Position numbers and translations under genes: made by a program. This document shows, in pieces, positions 25,407 to 35,603 of a stretch of DNA of 61,945 bases (the first letter of the stretch is position 1; the number at the start of each line of letters is the position of its first letter). The notes under the pieces are model-generated. The model did not search any database and had not been told where the DNA came from. It was given only the letters and a program-made list of their open reading frames with translations. Origin of the DNA: Pseudomonas entomophila (GTDB taxonomy: Bacteria > Pseudomonadota > Gammaproteobacteria > Pseudomonadales > Pseudomonadaceae); contig NZ_JAAMQJ010000028.1 in assembly GCF_013523125.1 (NCBI RefSeq), positions 1-61,945 on the forward strand. Direction: 5' to 3'.

Positions 25407-25437
25407 AAAAAGCCCAGTGCTTGGCACTGGGCTTTTT
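25407..25437. terminator. bidirectional terminator between mlaA-like gene and tRNA-Pro
   Basis: GCCCAGTGC-TTG-GCACTGGGC is flanked by AAAAA and TTTTT, so it can end transcription from both the plus-strand gene and the minus-strand tRNA. Confidence 0.9.
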
Positions 25438-25479
25438 CATGCTGTCAGGGCGTCGTGGACATCGCTGACAGGGCAGAAC

Positions 25480-25556
25480 TGGTCGGAGAGACAGGATTCG
25501 AACCTGCGGCCTTCTCGTCCCGAACGAGACGCGCTACCTGGCTGCGCTACACTCCG
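25480..25556 (-). tRNA. tRNA-Pro(CGG)
   Basis: This is a 77-nt tRNA with encoded CCA on the minus strand. The anticodon loop TTCGGGA gives anticodon CGG in a TCTCG/CGAGA stem. The D arm is TAGCGCAGCCAGGTAGCGC and the T loop is TTCGAAT. The acceptor strands CGGAGTG and CTCTCCG pair at six of seven positions, with a T-T opposition at position 6-67. A shared terminator follows at 25407. Confidence 0.93.
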
Positions 25557-25624
25557 ATGAACGGGATCTTACTCGACGCGAAAATGCCGTGCAAGCCCCT
25601 GATGCGACAGGTTAAACCGTCGTA

Positions 25625-25846
25625 TCACAGCTCCTTGACGGTGCGTACCTGGTCCTTGTTGATACGGGTTTTCTTGCCGTCGAGCTGTTCGAATTCGTAG
25701 AAGCCGGAGTCCTCGTCGTAGGACGGTTTGTCGGTGGCCTGGATCTCGCGGCCATCGTTCAGGGTGATGACGGTCGGCGAGGCGCAACCGGCGAGGGTGG
25801 CCAGACCGAGGGCGAGCAGGAAAGCGGGAACGATACGTTGGGCCAT
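25625..25846 (-). CDS. YgdI/YgdR-type small lipoprotein
   Basis: This 73-residue lipoprotein has a signal peptide ending in lipobox LAGC (cysteine 21). Its mature SH3-like YgdI/YgdR domain contains VITLNDGREIQATDKPSYD, FYEFEQLDGKKTRINKDQV. It is anchored in the envelope; its role is not established. Ribosome site: GGAGAAACACC on the minus strand. Confidence 0.85.
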   Translation of the reverse strand: MAQRIVPAFLLALGLATLAGCASPTVITLNDGREIQATDKPSYDEDSGFYEFEQLDGKKTRINKDQVRTVKEL

Positions 25847-26015
25847 GGTGTTTCTCCGAGGCGAAGGTGGAAAGATGGCATTGAGACGCGGACGAACGGT
25901 ACAAGTTCCTTGTCCAAGCGCGCTGGGTGCGGATCGTCATGCACGCCCGCCGATCCGTCTTGGGCTGTGATATAACCCGTGGCCTGTCTTCCCTGCAATG
26001 GAGCCCGTGCCCTTT

Positions 26016-26555
26016 ATGAAAGCCAAGGCCGATACGCCCTTCGTTCCGCTCAATATCGCCGTGCTGACGGTAAGCGATACGCGCACGTTCGAGACCGATA
26101 CGTCGGGCCAATTGTACGTGGACCGGCTCAAGGCCGCGGGCCATGCCCTGGCCGAGCGTGTCCTGCTGAAGGACGACCTGTACAAGATCCGCGCCCAGGT
26201 GGCGCAGTGGATCGCCGATGACGTGGTGCAGGTCGTGCTGATCACCGGCGGTACTGGCTTCACCGGCCGTGACAGCACACCTGAAGCCGTCGCCTGCCTG
26301 CTCGACAAGCAGGTCGAAGGTTTCGGCGAACTGTTCCGCCAGATCTCGATCGCCGACATCGGCACGTCCACCGTGCAGTCCCGCGCCCTGGCCGGACTGG
26401 CCAACGGCACCTTGGTGTGCTGCCTGCCAGGCTCGACCAACGCCGTGCGCACGGGCTGGGACGGTATCCTCGGCGAGCAGCTCGATGCACGCCACCGCCC
26501 CTGCAACTTCGTGCCGCACCTGAAAAAGGCCGCGCCGTGTGAAAGCCGTGGCTGA
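26016..26555 (+). CDS. moaB: molybdenum cofactor biosynthesis protein MoaB
   Basis: This 179-residue MoaB/MogA-family protein acts with MoeA in insertion of molybdenum into molybdopterin by adenylylation. Motifs are IAVLTVSDTRTFETDTSGQ, LITGGTGFTGRDSTPEA and CLPGSTNAVRTGWDGI. The ATG at 26016 gives the usual length; an in-frame start six codons upstream exists. It overlaps moeA by 17 bp. Confidence 0.92.
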   Translation: MKAKADTPFVPLNIAVLTVSDTRTFETDTSGQLYVDRLKAAGHALAERVLLKDDLYKIRAQVAQWIADDVVQVVLITGGTGFTGRDSTPEAVACLLDKQVEGFGELFRQISIADIGTSTVQSRALAGLANGTLVCCLPGSTNAVRTGWDGILGEQLDARHRPCNFVPHLKKAAPCESRG

Positions 26556-27765
26556 GGCGACCCAGGGCCGGGCCCTGATGCCGGTGGAGGAGGCTCTCGA
26601 GCGCCTGCTGACGTTCGCCGCGGCTGCCTTGATCCGTGAAACCGAATCCCTCGCACTGGCGCACTGCGATGGTCGCGTCCTGGCGCAGCCATTGGTAGCG
26701 AGCCTGGACCTGCCGCCCTGGCCGAACAGTGCCATGGACGGTTACGCCGTGCGTCGCGCAGAGGCCGAGGGCGAGCCCTTGGTGGTCAGCCAGCGCATCT
26801 TCGCAGGCCAGGCGCCGGCGCCCTTGCAGCCAGGCACCTGTGCACGCATCTTCACCGGCGCGCCGGTCCCCGAAGGGGCCGATTGCGTCGAGATGCAGGA
26901 GAACGTCGAGGTGCTGGACGATGGTCGCGTGCATTTCACCCGCGCGCTCGCCGCCGACCAGAACATTCGCCCGCAAGGGCAGGAAACCCGTGCCGGGGAA
27001 GAGGTGCTAGCCGCCGGTACGCGCCTGGGGCCCATCGAACTGGCCCTGGCCGCGACCCTGGGCGTGCCGACGTTGTCCGTGGTACGTCGCCCGCGGGTTG
27101 CGGTGCTGTCCACCGGTGATGAACTGGTCGACCCCGGCGAGCCGCTGGGGCCGGGGCAGATCTACAACAGCAACCGGCAACTGCTGATCAGCTGGCTGTG
27201 GCGCCTGGGCTGCGAGCCGGTGGATATCGGCATCCTGGCCGATGATCTGGCACAGACGCGTGCATGCCTCGCCGGTCTCCGGGGTATCGACCTGATCCTC
27301 TCCACCGGCGGGGTGTCGGTCGGCGAGGCGGACTACCTGGGCATCGTCTTGCGCGAGGCCGGCGAGCTGGATCTGTGGAAGCTGGCGATCAAGCCCGGCA
27401 AGCCACTGACCTTCGGCCACTGGCAAGGCGTACCGGTGCTGGGCCTGCCCGGCAATCCAGCCTCCACCCTGGTGACGTTCGGGCTGCTGGCGCGGCCCTA
27501 CCTGCTGCGTCGTCAAGGCGTCGAAGCCGTCACGCCGTTGGGTATCGAGGTGCCGGCCGGTTTCGACTGGCCACGTGCCGGCACCCGCCGTGAGTACCTG
27601 CGTGCGCGGCTGGAGAACGGGCAGGCGCGCCTGTACCCGAACCAGAGTTCGGGCGTGCTGCGCAGCGCGGCCTGGGCCGATGGCCTGGTGGAGGTGCCTG
27701 AGGGCCGCACCTTGCAGGTCGGCGATCCGGTGCGTTTCATCCCGCTGAGCGAGTTGCTGGGCTGA
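26539..27765 (+). CDS. moeA: molybdopterin molybdenumtransferase MoeA
   Basis: This 408-residue MoeA inserts molybdate into adenylylated molybdopterin. The conserved regions are DLPPWPNSAMDGYAVR, IFTGAPVPEGADCVEMQEN, VLSTGDELVDPGEPLGPG, STGGVSVGEADYLG and the C-terminal GLPGNPAS. The start is GTG, overlapping moaB, so the pair is one operon. Confidence 0.93.
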   Translation: MKAVAEATQGRALMPVEEALERLLTFAAAALIRETESLALAHCDGRVLAQPLVASLDLPPWPNSAMDGYAVRRAEAEGEPLVVSQRIFAGQAPAPLQPGTCARIFTGAPVPEGADCVEMQENVEVLDDGRVHFTRALAADQNIRPQGQETRAGEEVLAAGTRLGPIELALAATLGVPTLSVVRRPRVAVLSTGDELVDPGEPLGPGQIYNSNRQLLISWLWRLGCEPVDIGILADDLAQTRACLAGLRGIDLILSTGGVSVGEADYLGIVLREAGELDLWKLAIKPGKPLTFGHWQGVPVLGLPGNPASTLVTFGLLARPYLLRRQGVEAVTPLGIEVPAGFDWPRAGTRREYLRARLENGQARLYPNQSSGVLRSAAWADGLVEVPEGRTLQVGDPVRFIPLSELLG

Positions 27766-27846
27766 CGGCCCTTTTTCGCGAAACGCGGAATCTATCCGCC
27801 AACACCGTGGTCGAGATCTGCGCACGCTCGACGGAGGAGACGCACG

Positions 27847-28752
27847 ATGAACGTTCGAAAGGCCATGTTGGTGCTGCACGGCAAGCAGGCAACGAATGAA
27901 GCGGTTCGCGAAGCGGTCAAGCAGATGCGCGAGCGCGGCTGGACGCTCGACGTGCGGCTGACCTGGGAGGGCGGTGACGCCGAACGTCTGGTTCAGGAGG
28001 CATTGGCGGCGGGCTACCCGCACATCATCGCCGGGGGCGGTGACGGAACCTTGCGCGACGTGGCCCAGGCTATGGCGGGCGCTTCGGCCAGCCTGGCGCT
28101 GTTGCCGCTGGGCACGGCCAACGATTTCGCCCACGCCGCCGGGGTGCCCCTGGAGCCCGAGGAAGCCTTGCTGCTGCTGGAGCAGCCAGCCAGGACGGTC
28201 GACCTGGGGGCGGCGGGGGAGCGGATCTTCCTCAACATGGCCACCGGCGGCTTTGGCAGCACCGTGACCGCCAACACGTCCGAGGACCTGAAGAAAGTGC
28301 TGGGGGCCGCTGCCTACATGCTGACCGGGCTGAGCCGCTTCAGCGAGTTGCAATCGGCGTCGGTCGAGCTGACCGGGCCGGACTTCCACTGGCAGGGGCA
28401 GTTGCTGGCCATGGGCATCGGCAATGGGCGTCAGGCCGGGGGCGGTCATGAGCTGTGTCCGGAGGCGGTGATCGATGACGGTCTGCTGGACGTCAGCATC
28501 CTGCCGGCGCCTCAGGAGGTGGTCGGTGCCCTGCGCGAGCTGCTTTCGGGTGAGGGCCTGTACGTGCGTGCGCGGCTGCCGTGGGTCGAGATCCGCAGCT
28601 CGCAAGGGGTCGACATCAACCTGGATGGCGAGCCGTTGCAGGCGCAACAGCTGCGCTTCGAAGCACGTCCAGGGGCGTTGCGCCTGCACCTGCCGCCCGC
28701 CTCGGCGTTGCTCGGGCAGGCGCAGGCGGCCGGGCTGCCTGACGCGACCTGA
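27847..28752 (+). CDS. yegS: YegS-like lipid kinase
   Basis: This 301-residue diacylglycerol-kinase-family enzyme shows the nucleotide-binding motif AGGGDGTLRDVAQAM, LPLGTANDFAHA and GIGNGRQAGGG, the signature set of YegS. It probably phosphorylates a lipid such as phosphatidylglycerol. It starts 81 bp after moeA with ribosome site ACGGAGGAGACGCACG. Confidence 0.88.
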   Translation: MNVRKAMLVLHGKQATNEAVREAVKQMRERGWTLDVRLTWEGGDAERLVQEALAAGYPHIIAGGGDGTLRDVAQAMAGASASLALLPLGTANDFAHAAGVPLEPEEALLLLEQPARTVDLGAAGERIFLNMATGGFGSTVTANTSEDLKKVLGAAAYMLTGLSRFSELQSASVELTGPDFHWQGQLLAMGIGNGRQAGGGHELCPEAVIDDGLLDVSILPAPQEVVGALRELLSGEGLYVRARLPWVEIRSSQGVDINLDGEPLQAQQLRFEARPGALRLHLPPASALLGQAQAAGLPDAT

Positions 28753-28757
28753 AGCAC

Positions 28758-28775
28758 GGGGGCCAGAAGGCCCCC
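28758..28775 (+). terminator. hairpin after yegS
   Basis: GGGGGCC-AGAA-GGCCCCC follows the yegS stop. The downstream run is not U-rich, so it is a probable but imperfect terminator. Confidence 0.5.
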
Positions 28776-28890
28776 GAATACCCTTATCGCCTGCCAGCAG
28801 GACGAACCCTGCAATTTCCCATCAAGCTCTGCCCCCTCGCGCCGATACAGCCGTATCACCTTCACTCCGCTACCACACCCTGGGGGCTCC

Positions 28891-29826
28891 ATGGCCGGCA
28901 TTCTCGACACGGTCGATCAACGCACACAACTGGTCGGCGAAAACCGTCTGGAAATTCTCATGTTCCGCTTGGCCGGGCGGCAGCTCTTCGCCATCAACGT
29001 GTTCAAGGTCCAGGAAGTCCTGCAACTGCCCAAGCTGACGCTGATGCCGCAGCGTCACGCGTTCGTCTGTGGCGTGGTCAACCTGCGCGGGCAGACGCTG
29101 CCGGTGATCGACCTGTCCCAGGCCATCGGCATGCGCCCGCTGCAACCAGGCCCTGACAGCACCATCATCGTCACCGAGTACAACCGCTCGGTGCAGGCGT
29201 TCCTGGTCGGGGGTGTGGACCGCATCGTCAACATGAACTGGGAATCGATCATGCCACCCCCGGCCAGCGCCGGGCGGCAGCACTACCTGACCGCCATCAC
29301 CAAGGTCGATGACAAGCTGGTCGAAGTGATCGACGTCGAGAAAGTGCTGGCCGAGATCGTGCCCTACAACGTCAAGGTGTCCCAGGCCCGGCTCGAGGAC
29401 CCGATCCTGGCGCGGGCCCGTGGGCGCGAGGTGCTGCTGGTGGATGACTCCAGCGTGGCCCTGGCGCAGTTGCGCGATACGCTGTCGCAACTGGGCGTCA
29501 AGCTGCACATGGCCAGCGACGGGCTCAAGGCGCTGCGCCTGCTCAAGGGCTGGGCCGATGCCGGCGAGAACGTCTGCGACAAGCTGTTGATGGTGTTCAC
29601 CGACGCCGAGATGCCGGAAATGGATGGCTACCGCCTGACCACCGAGATCCGCGGCGATGCACGCTTGCGCGGTCTGTACGTGGTCTTGCACACGTCGCTG
29701 TCGGGCAGCTTCAACGAGTCGATGGTGAAGAAGGTGGGTTGCGACAATTTCCTGTCGAAATTCCAGCCAGACCGCTTGGTGGACGTGGTGCGCGAGTGCC
29801 TGCTGCGCGATCAAGCTTCTGCCTGA
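28891..29826 (+). CDS. cheV: chemotaxis coupling/adaptation protein CheV
   Basis: This 311-residue protein has an N-terminal CheW-like domain (LEILMFRLAGRQLFAINVFK, FVCGVVNLRGQTLPVIDL) and a C-terminal receiver (EVLLVDDSSVALAQL, phospho-acceptor in LMVFTDAEMPEMDGY, lysine in FLSKFQP). CheV couples receptors to CheA and tunes adaptation through phosphorylation. It is monocistronic here. Confidence 0.92.
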   Translation: MAGILDTVDQRTQLVGENRLEILMFRLAGRQLFAINVFKVQEVLQLPKLTLMPQRHAFVCGVVNLRGQTLPVIDLSQAIGMRPLQPGPDSTIIVTEYNRSVQAFLVGGVDRIVNMNWESIMPPPASAGRQHYLTAITKVDDKLVEVIDVEKVLAEIVPYNVKVSQARLEDPILARARGREVLLVDDSSVALAQLRDTLSQLGVKLHMASDGLKALRLLKGWADAGENVCDKLLMVFTDAEMPEMDGYRLTTEIRGDARLRGLYVVLHTSLSGSFNESMVKKVGCDNFLSKFQPDRLVDVVRECLLRDQASA

Positions 29827-29851
29827 CCGCCATCGCAGCGCCCAGACGGCA

Positions 29852-29875
29852 CGAAGGCCTGCTGGGCAGGCCTTC
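29852..29875. terminator. hairpin between convergent cheV and slt
   Basis: GAAGGCCTG...CAGGCCTTC forms a 9-bp stem in the 72-bp convergent gap, without a U tract. It may serve both genes. Confidence 0.45.
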
Positions 29876-29898
29876 GGTCTCGGGTGAAGCAGGGGCCG

Positions 29899-31821
29899 TC
29901 ACAGGTCGTCGAAATAGCGCTCGTGCCAGTCCACCAGCGGCTGCGGGATGTTGAGTTTCTGACCGTAGATCACCGAGTACGACAGCACGTTCTGCACGTA
30001 TTGGCGCGTTTCGTCGAACGGGATCGATTCCACCCAGACATCGAAGCTCAGGTGCTTGGCGCCTTTGAGCCACTGCCGCACACGTCCCGGGCCGGCGTTG
30101 TAGGCGGCCGAGGCCAGCACCCGATTGCCGTTGAACTGGCCATGGACCTGGCTCAGATAGGCCGCACCCAACTGAATGTTCTTCTCCGGGTTGAGCACCT
30201 GCGCCGGTGACGCCAGCGGAATGTCGAACTTGCGCGCGGTCTCCTTGGCCGTGGCCGGCATCAGCTGCATCAGGCCGCTGGCGCCCACGCCGGAGCGGGC
30301 GTCTTCCATGAAGGCACTTTCCTGGCGGGTGATGGCGAACACCCAACTCGGGTGCAATCCCCGGACCTTGGCTTCACGCACCAGCGTGTCGCGGTAGGCC
30401 ATCGGGAAGCGGATGTCCAGGTCGTCCCAGTACTTGGCCAGGCTGATGGTGCGGATGGCCGGGAAGTACCAGCGCATGTCGTAGGCCAGACGAGCCTGGG
30501 CCACCATCTCGTCGCGGCTGAAGTGGCGGCTGACGTGGTACCACTCGCGGCGCCCGTCGACGATCTGGCCACGCGCATGAAATTCCAGGGCGCGCTCGAT
30601 GCCCGGTGTGGTACGCACCTTCTTGATCAGCTGCGGGCTGAGCACCAGCGGCTTGTGGTTGAGCTGGTAGGGCGTGTGCGCGCGTTCGGCAGCCAGGAAA
30701 CCGTAGAAGTCGCGCTCGTCGGCCACCGCCTTGTACAGCCGCGGTACCTGGGGGTTCTTCGGCTGCGCCAGTTCGAGCGTGCGCGCCTGCCAATAGCGCC
30801 AGCGGCTGGTGCTGGCGAGCGAGGCGGGCAGGCGCTGGGTCAAGGCATGGGCATCGTCCCAGCGGCCCAGGCGCAGCAGCAGGCGCAGGCGCCATTCGGT
30901 GACGGTGTCGTCGCGCAGCTCCGGGTCGTAGCGCGTCATCAGTTCCAGCGCCCGCGGGTCGTAGCGGCGCGCCAGGGTCAGGCCGATCTCGCGGGCGATG
31001 GCCACCTGCTCGTCCTTGGAGAAATGCATGCGCTGTGCATAGTCGTCCAGCAGGCTCATGGCCTGTTGCGGATCCTGGCGCGCCAGGCGCCGCAGACCCA
31101 GGCCGACGACGTCCGCCATGGCGTCGTCGACCGGCGCGAAGCGCGAAGGCTGGTTGAGCAGCTCCGGCTTCTGCGCCACCTCGATCAGCAGACGGCCCTG
31201 GGAGCCGAGTGTGCTCAGGCCGTTGACCAGGGTGTTGGCCAGCGCGTAGTTGCGCGCCTGGGCCGCCAGCTTGGCACGGTGCCAGCGACGTGCCTCGGTC
31301 AGCTGGCCCTCGGCCGCCCATAAGCCGAACAGCGTGTCGCAGGCGGCCGGCTGGGGCTTGCCCACGTTCCACAGGCGCTCGGCCGTGGCCAGGCCTTCGG
31401 CGCGTTGACCGTGGCCGAGCTGGTACTGCCCGTTGAGGCAGTCGAGTTCGGTGAAGTTGAGTTTCGGGTCGTAATAACGGGCGAAGGTCGCCCAGTCGCC
31501 ACGCTCGGCCAGCCAGCGCAACCAGCGCAGCTTCATCCAGTTGGCCTGGGGCAGGTCGCCGTGGGCCGCGAGGAAGGCTTCGATCTCCGCGTTGCTGGCG
31601 CTTTTCAAGCGCGCGGTCAACTCGTCGTAGGCCAGGTAAGGCGTGAGCGGATAATCGCTCAGGGCCTGGGCGTTGCGCAGGTACGGGCCCTTGTCGCCCT
31701 TGGCCAGCGCACGCTTGGCTTCGTCGTAGTACTGACGCTGCAGGGTGAGGTCTGCGGCCTGCGCACCAGCGGCGGCGGTCAGGAGCAGGCATGAAGCGAG
31801 GGTGAGCAAACGGCTGCGCAT
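29899..31821 (-). CDS. slt: soluble lytic murein transglycosylase Slt
   Basis: This 640-residue periplasmic enzyme cleaves glycan strands to 1,6-anhydromuropeptides. It has a signal peptide (MRSRLLTLASCLLLTAAAGAQA), a long helical U/L superhelix, and a C-terminal lysozyme-like domain. The catalytic glutamate lies in FAITRQESAFMEDARS, followed by GASGLMQLMPATAKETA and AAYNAGPGRVRQW. Length is normal. It is divergent from uup with a 222-bp gap. Confidence 0.93.
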   Translation of the reverse strand: MRSRLLTLASCLLLTAAAGAQAADLTLQRQYYDEAKRALAKGDKGPYLRNAQALSDYPLTPYLAYDELTARLKSASNAEIEAFLAAHGDLPQANWMKLRWLRWLAERGDWATFARYYDPKLNFTELDCLNGQYQLGHGQRAEGLATAERLWNVGKPQPAACDTLFGLWAAEGQLTEARRWHRAKLAAQARNYALANTLVNGLSTLGSQGRLLIEVAQKPELLNQPSRFAPVDDAMADVVGLGLRRLARQDPQQAMSLLDDYAQRMHFSKDEQVAIAREIGLTLARRYDPRALELMTRYDPELRDDTVTEWRLRLLLRLGRWDDAHALTQRLPASLASTSRWRYWQARTLELAQPKNPQVPRLYKAVADERDFYGFLAAERAHTPYQLNHKPLVLSPQLIKKVRTTPGIERALEFHARGQIVDGRREWYHVSRHFSRDEMVAQARLAYDMRWYFPAIRTISLAKYWDDLDIRFPMAYRDTLVREAKVRGLHPSWVFAITRQESAFMEDARSGVGASGLMQLMPATAKETARKFDIPLASPAQVLNPEKNIQLGAAYLSQVHGQFNGNRVLASAAYNAGPGRVRQWLKGAKHLSFDVWVESIPFDETRQYVQNVLSYSVIYGQKLNIPQPLVDWHERYFDDL

Positions 31822-32043
31822 GATACGTCCAGGCAGGGAAGGCAGGGAAGTGACGGCCAGGCCAGCACTGTGAAATAGGTCGGGCCTTAGCTTAGCTGGT
31901 TGCCGAGGCTGGAAGAAAGCATTGTGCCGGTATCTGGCGCAATGGTTTTACTGCAGGTGTCGACAGGCCTGGCCGTCCAGCGTGGCGTAATGCCTCGCGC
32001 GCCCAAGTCAGGTAGAATGCGCGCCCGGTTTCTGGAGAGAATC

Positions 32044-33972
<1,929 letters not shown>

Positions 33973-34015
33973 GTGAATTCGCCGACCTGGTGCGTACCGG
34001 GTCGGCCATGTGCCT

Positions 34016-34453
34016 TCAGTCCTTCAGCAGTCGCACCGCCAGCACATCGCACGGTGCCCCGTGCAACACGTCGTTGGCGGTCGAGCCCAGCAGCAAGGCC
34101 AGGCCATGACGGCCATGGCTGCCCACCACGATCAGGTCACAGGCTTGCTCTTTGGCCAGGTCATGGATTTCCTGGCGCGGTTGCCCATATTTCAGATGCG
34201 AGTCGCCACGGACGATGTCAGGGTACTTGCCGAACAGACGATCCATGCGGGCCTTGGCCTGGTCGAACTGTTGCTGCTGCAGTTGCGACAGGTCCATCGG
34301 CACGTCGCCACCAAAGGCCATGGCCATGGGTTCGACGATGTGGACCAGGGAGATCTTGGCGCCAGAGGGCTGGGCAATGGCCATTGCGCGCTTGATCACG
34401 GGGTCGCATTCTTCGGTCAGGTCGACCGCGACCAGCAGGTGGGTGTAAGACAT
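34016..34453 (-). CDS. universal stress protein (UspA family)
   Basis: This 145-residue cytoplasmic Usp has the nucleotide-binding motif VVGSHGRHGLALLLGSTAND and N-terminal strand THLLVAVDL. ATP-binding spacing (G-2X-G-9X-GS) is intact. The ATG at 34453 has ribosome site CCAGGAGCACCTACC; the frame extends upstream without a better start. It is convergent with uup and divergent from the 34562 gene. Confidence 0.88.
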   Translation of the reverse strand: MSYTHLLVAVDLTEECDPVIKRAMAIAQPSGAKISLVHIVEPMAMAFGGDVPMDLSQLQQQQFDQAKARMDRLFGKYPDIVRGDSHLKYGQPRQEIHDLAKEQACDLIVVGSHGRHGLALLLGSTANDVLHGAPCDVLAVRLLKD

Positions 34454-34561
34454 GGTAGGTGCTCCTGGCAAGTGCAATGATTCCAGTAGAGTCGGTGGCT
34501 GCTGACCGTGGTCAGGCCTGGCTAACCCGCTCATTCACAACGCATTGTAGGACGTACAGAT

Positions 34562-34999
34562 ATGACGGTATGGCTGGTTGTGTCAATCCTCGCGTTGATT
34601 CTCAGTCCGCTGGCCTGGCTGCGCCCGTCGCGCAAGCAGAGCGAACAGATGAGCCTGCGCCTGGAGGCCCGGCGCCGGGGGATGGTCATGCAACTGGCCC
34701 CTCAGCCGTGGCCGCACTGGATGGAGCGGGACGCGCCGAGCCCGTGCCCGCAATATCACCGTGCCCGCCGCCGGGGGCGTCAGGATCAGTGGTGTTATTG
34801 GCAGGTCACGCCAGGCACCTGGCTCGACCGTTGGCGCGAGCCGTGCGCCGATCCGCGGGTGATGGACGTATTGGCGCGCCTGCCCGAGAGCGTCTACAAG
34901 TTCGAAGCCGATACGCGCATGATCGCCTTGTGCTGGTCGGAGCGCGGCGACGAGGCGGTGCTGCAAGACATCGCCTGGGCGCTGGAGACCCTGGCCTGA
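34562..34999 (+). CDS. hypothetical membrane-anchored protein upstream of fadB
   Basis: This 145-residue protein has one N-terminal membrane helix (VWLVVSILALILSPLAWL) followed by a basic cytoplasmic part and an acidic C-terminal domain (LARLPESVYKFEADTRMIAL). No known family is recognised. It is followed by 600 bp without genes before fadB. Confidence 0.6.
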   Translation: MTVWLVVSILALILSPLAWLRPSRKQSEQMSLRLEARRRGMVMQLAPQPWPHWMERDAPSPCPQYHRARRRGRQDQWCYWQVTPGTWLDRWREPCADPRVMDVLARLPESVYKFEADTRMIALCWSERGDEAVLQDIAWALETLA

Positions 35000-35603
35000 G
35001 CGTCTGCACGAGCGAGCGGTCAGCGCTTGAAAGAGAGGCGCCAATGCCGACCTTGTCGCGCGCATGCCTGCTTTCATAGGTGGTTCAGGCACGTTGGCCT
35101 GACACACGGTGTGACTGATTTATGGGCCCTGCGGGCCCAATCGCGGCCGGTCCGGCGCCCCGGCAGGGGCCGCACAGGGACCGTGATTGCCTACGCCACT
35201 GCGACAGGTAAGCGGCCCCTGTGCCGCGATCGGGCCCACAGGGCCCGCCTGTCTACATGACGTTCCAGGGTAAGCAGACCGCTGCTTGGCCTGGCAACGA
35301 ACCATCCTCGCCCCCATGCACGCTGACACATTGTCCCTCAGCCGCTATCGTGTCTTGCCAGACATAACGTGACCAAAAGGTCGCAAACCGTCTGCATCCG
35401 CCTGCATTTGACAAGCCTCCGCATTTCGGAGAATGTGTGCGCACCCCAAGTCAAACGGGCGTATGAATTGAGCGTTTGTCGGTGAGACGCTCTGCCATGA
35501 CCCGATTCGCGCGGCGATGGGTGCACCTGGTGCCACGGCAGGCAACGCCCGCCCCACCAGCGGTCGACGCGTAACGTTCAGCTTCCATATTGGAGATCAG
35601 TTG
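35000..35603. other. 604-bp gene-free region before fadB
   Basis: This gap contains a REP-like inverted pair (35124-35246) and then about 350 bp that should include the fadBA promoter. CAAAC at 35453 and GTTTG at 35474 are the half-site sequences of a PsrA operator but are 16 bp apart rather than 2-4, so I do not call an operator. No open frame here has a convincing start. Confidence 0.4.
35124..35246. repeat. paired inverted REP-like element
   Basis: GGGCCCTGCGGGCCCAATCG (35124 on) and its near-complement ending GATCGGGCCCACAGGGCCC (to 35246) form arms of 23 bp with about two mismatches, 77 bp apart. A second inner pair (GCAGGGGCCGC near 35164 and GCGGCCCCTGTG near 35212) lies inside. This is the organisation of a REP doublet (BIME-like). 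Confidence 0.65.

Noticed and set aside
27007..28689. 560-codon minus-strand frame opposite moeA and yegS
   Set aside because: Same reason: composition typical of antisense GC-rich frames, no ribosome site, strong plus-strand genes.
35453..35478. CAAAC...GTTTG inverted half-sites upstream of fadB as a PsrA operator
   Set aside because: The half-sites are 16 bp apart; known PsrA sites have 2-4 bp. Left as a weak inverted repeat.
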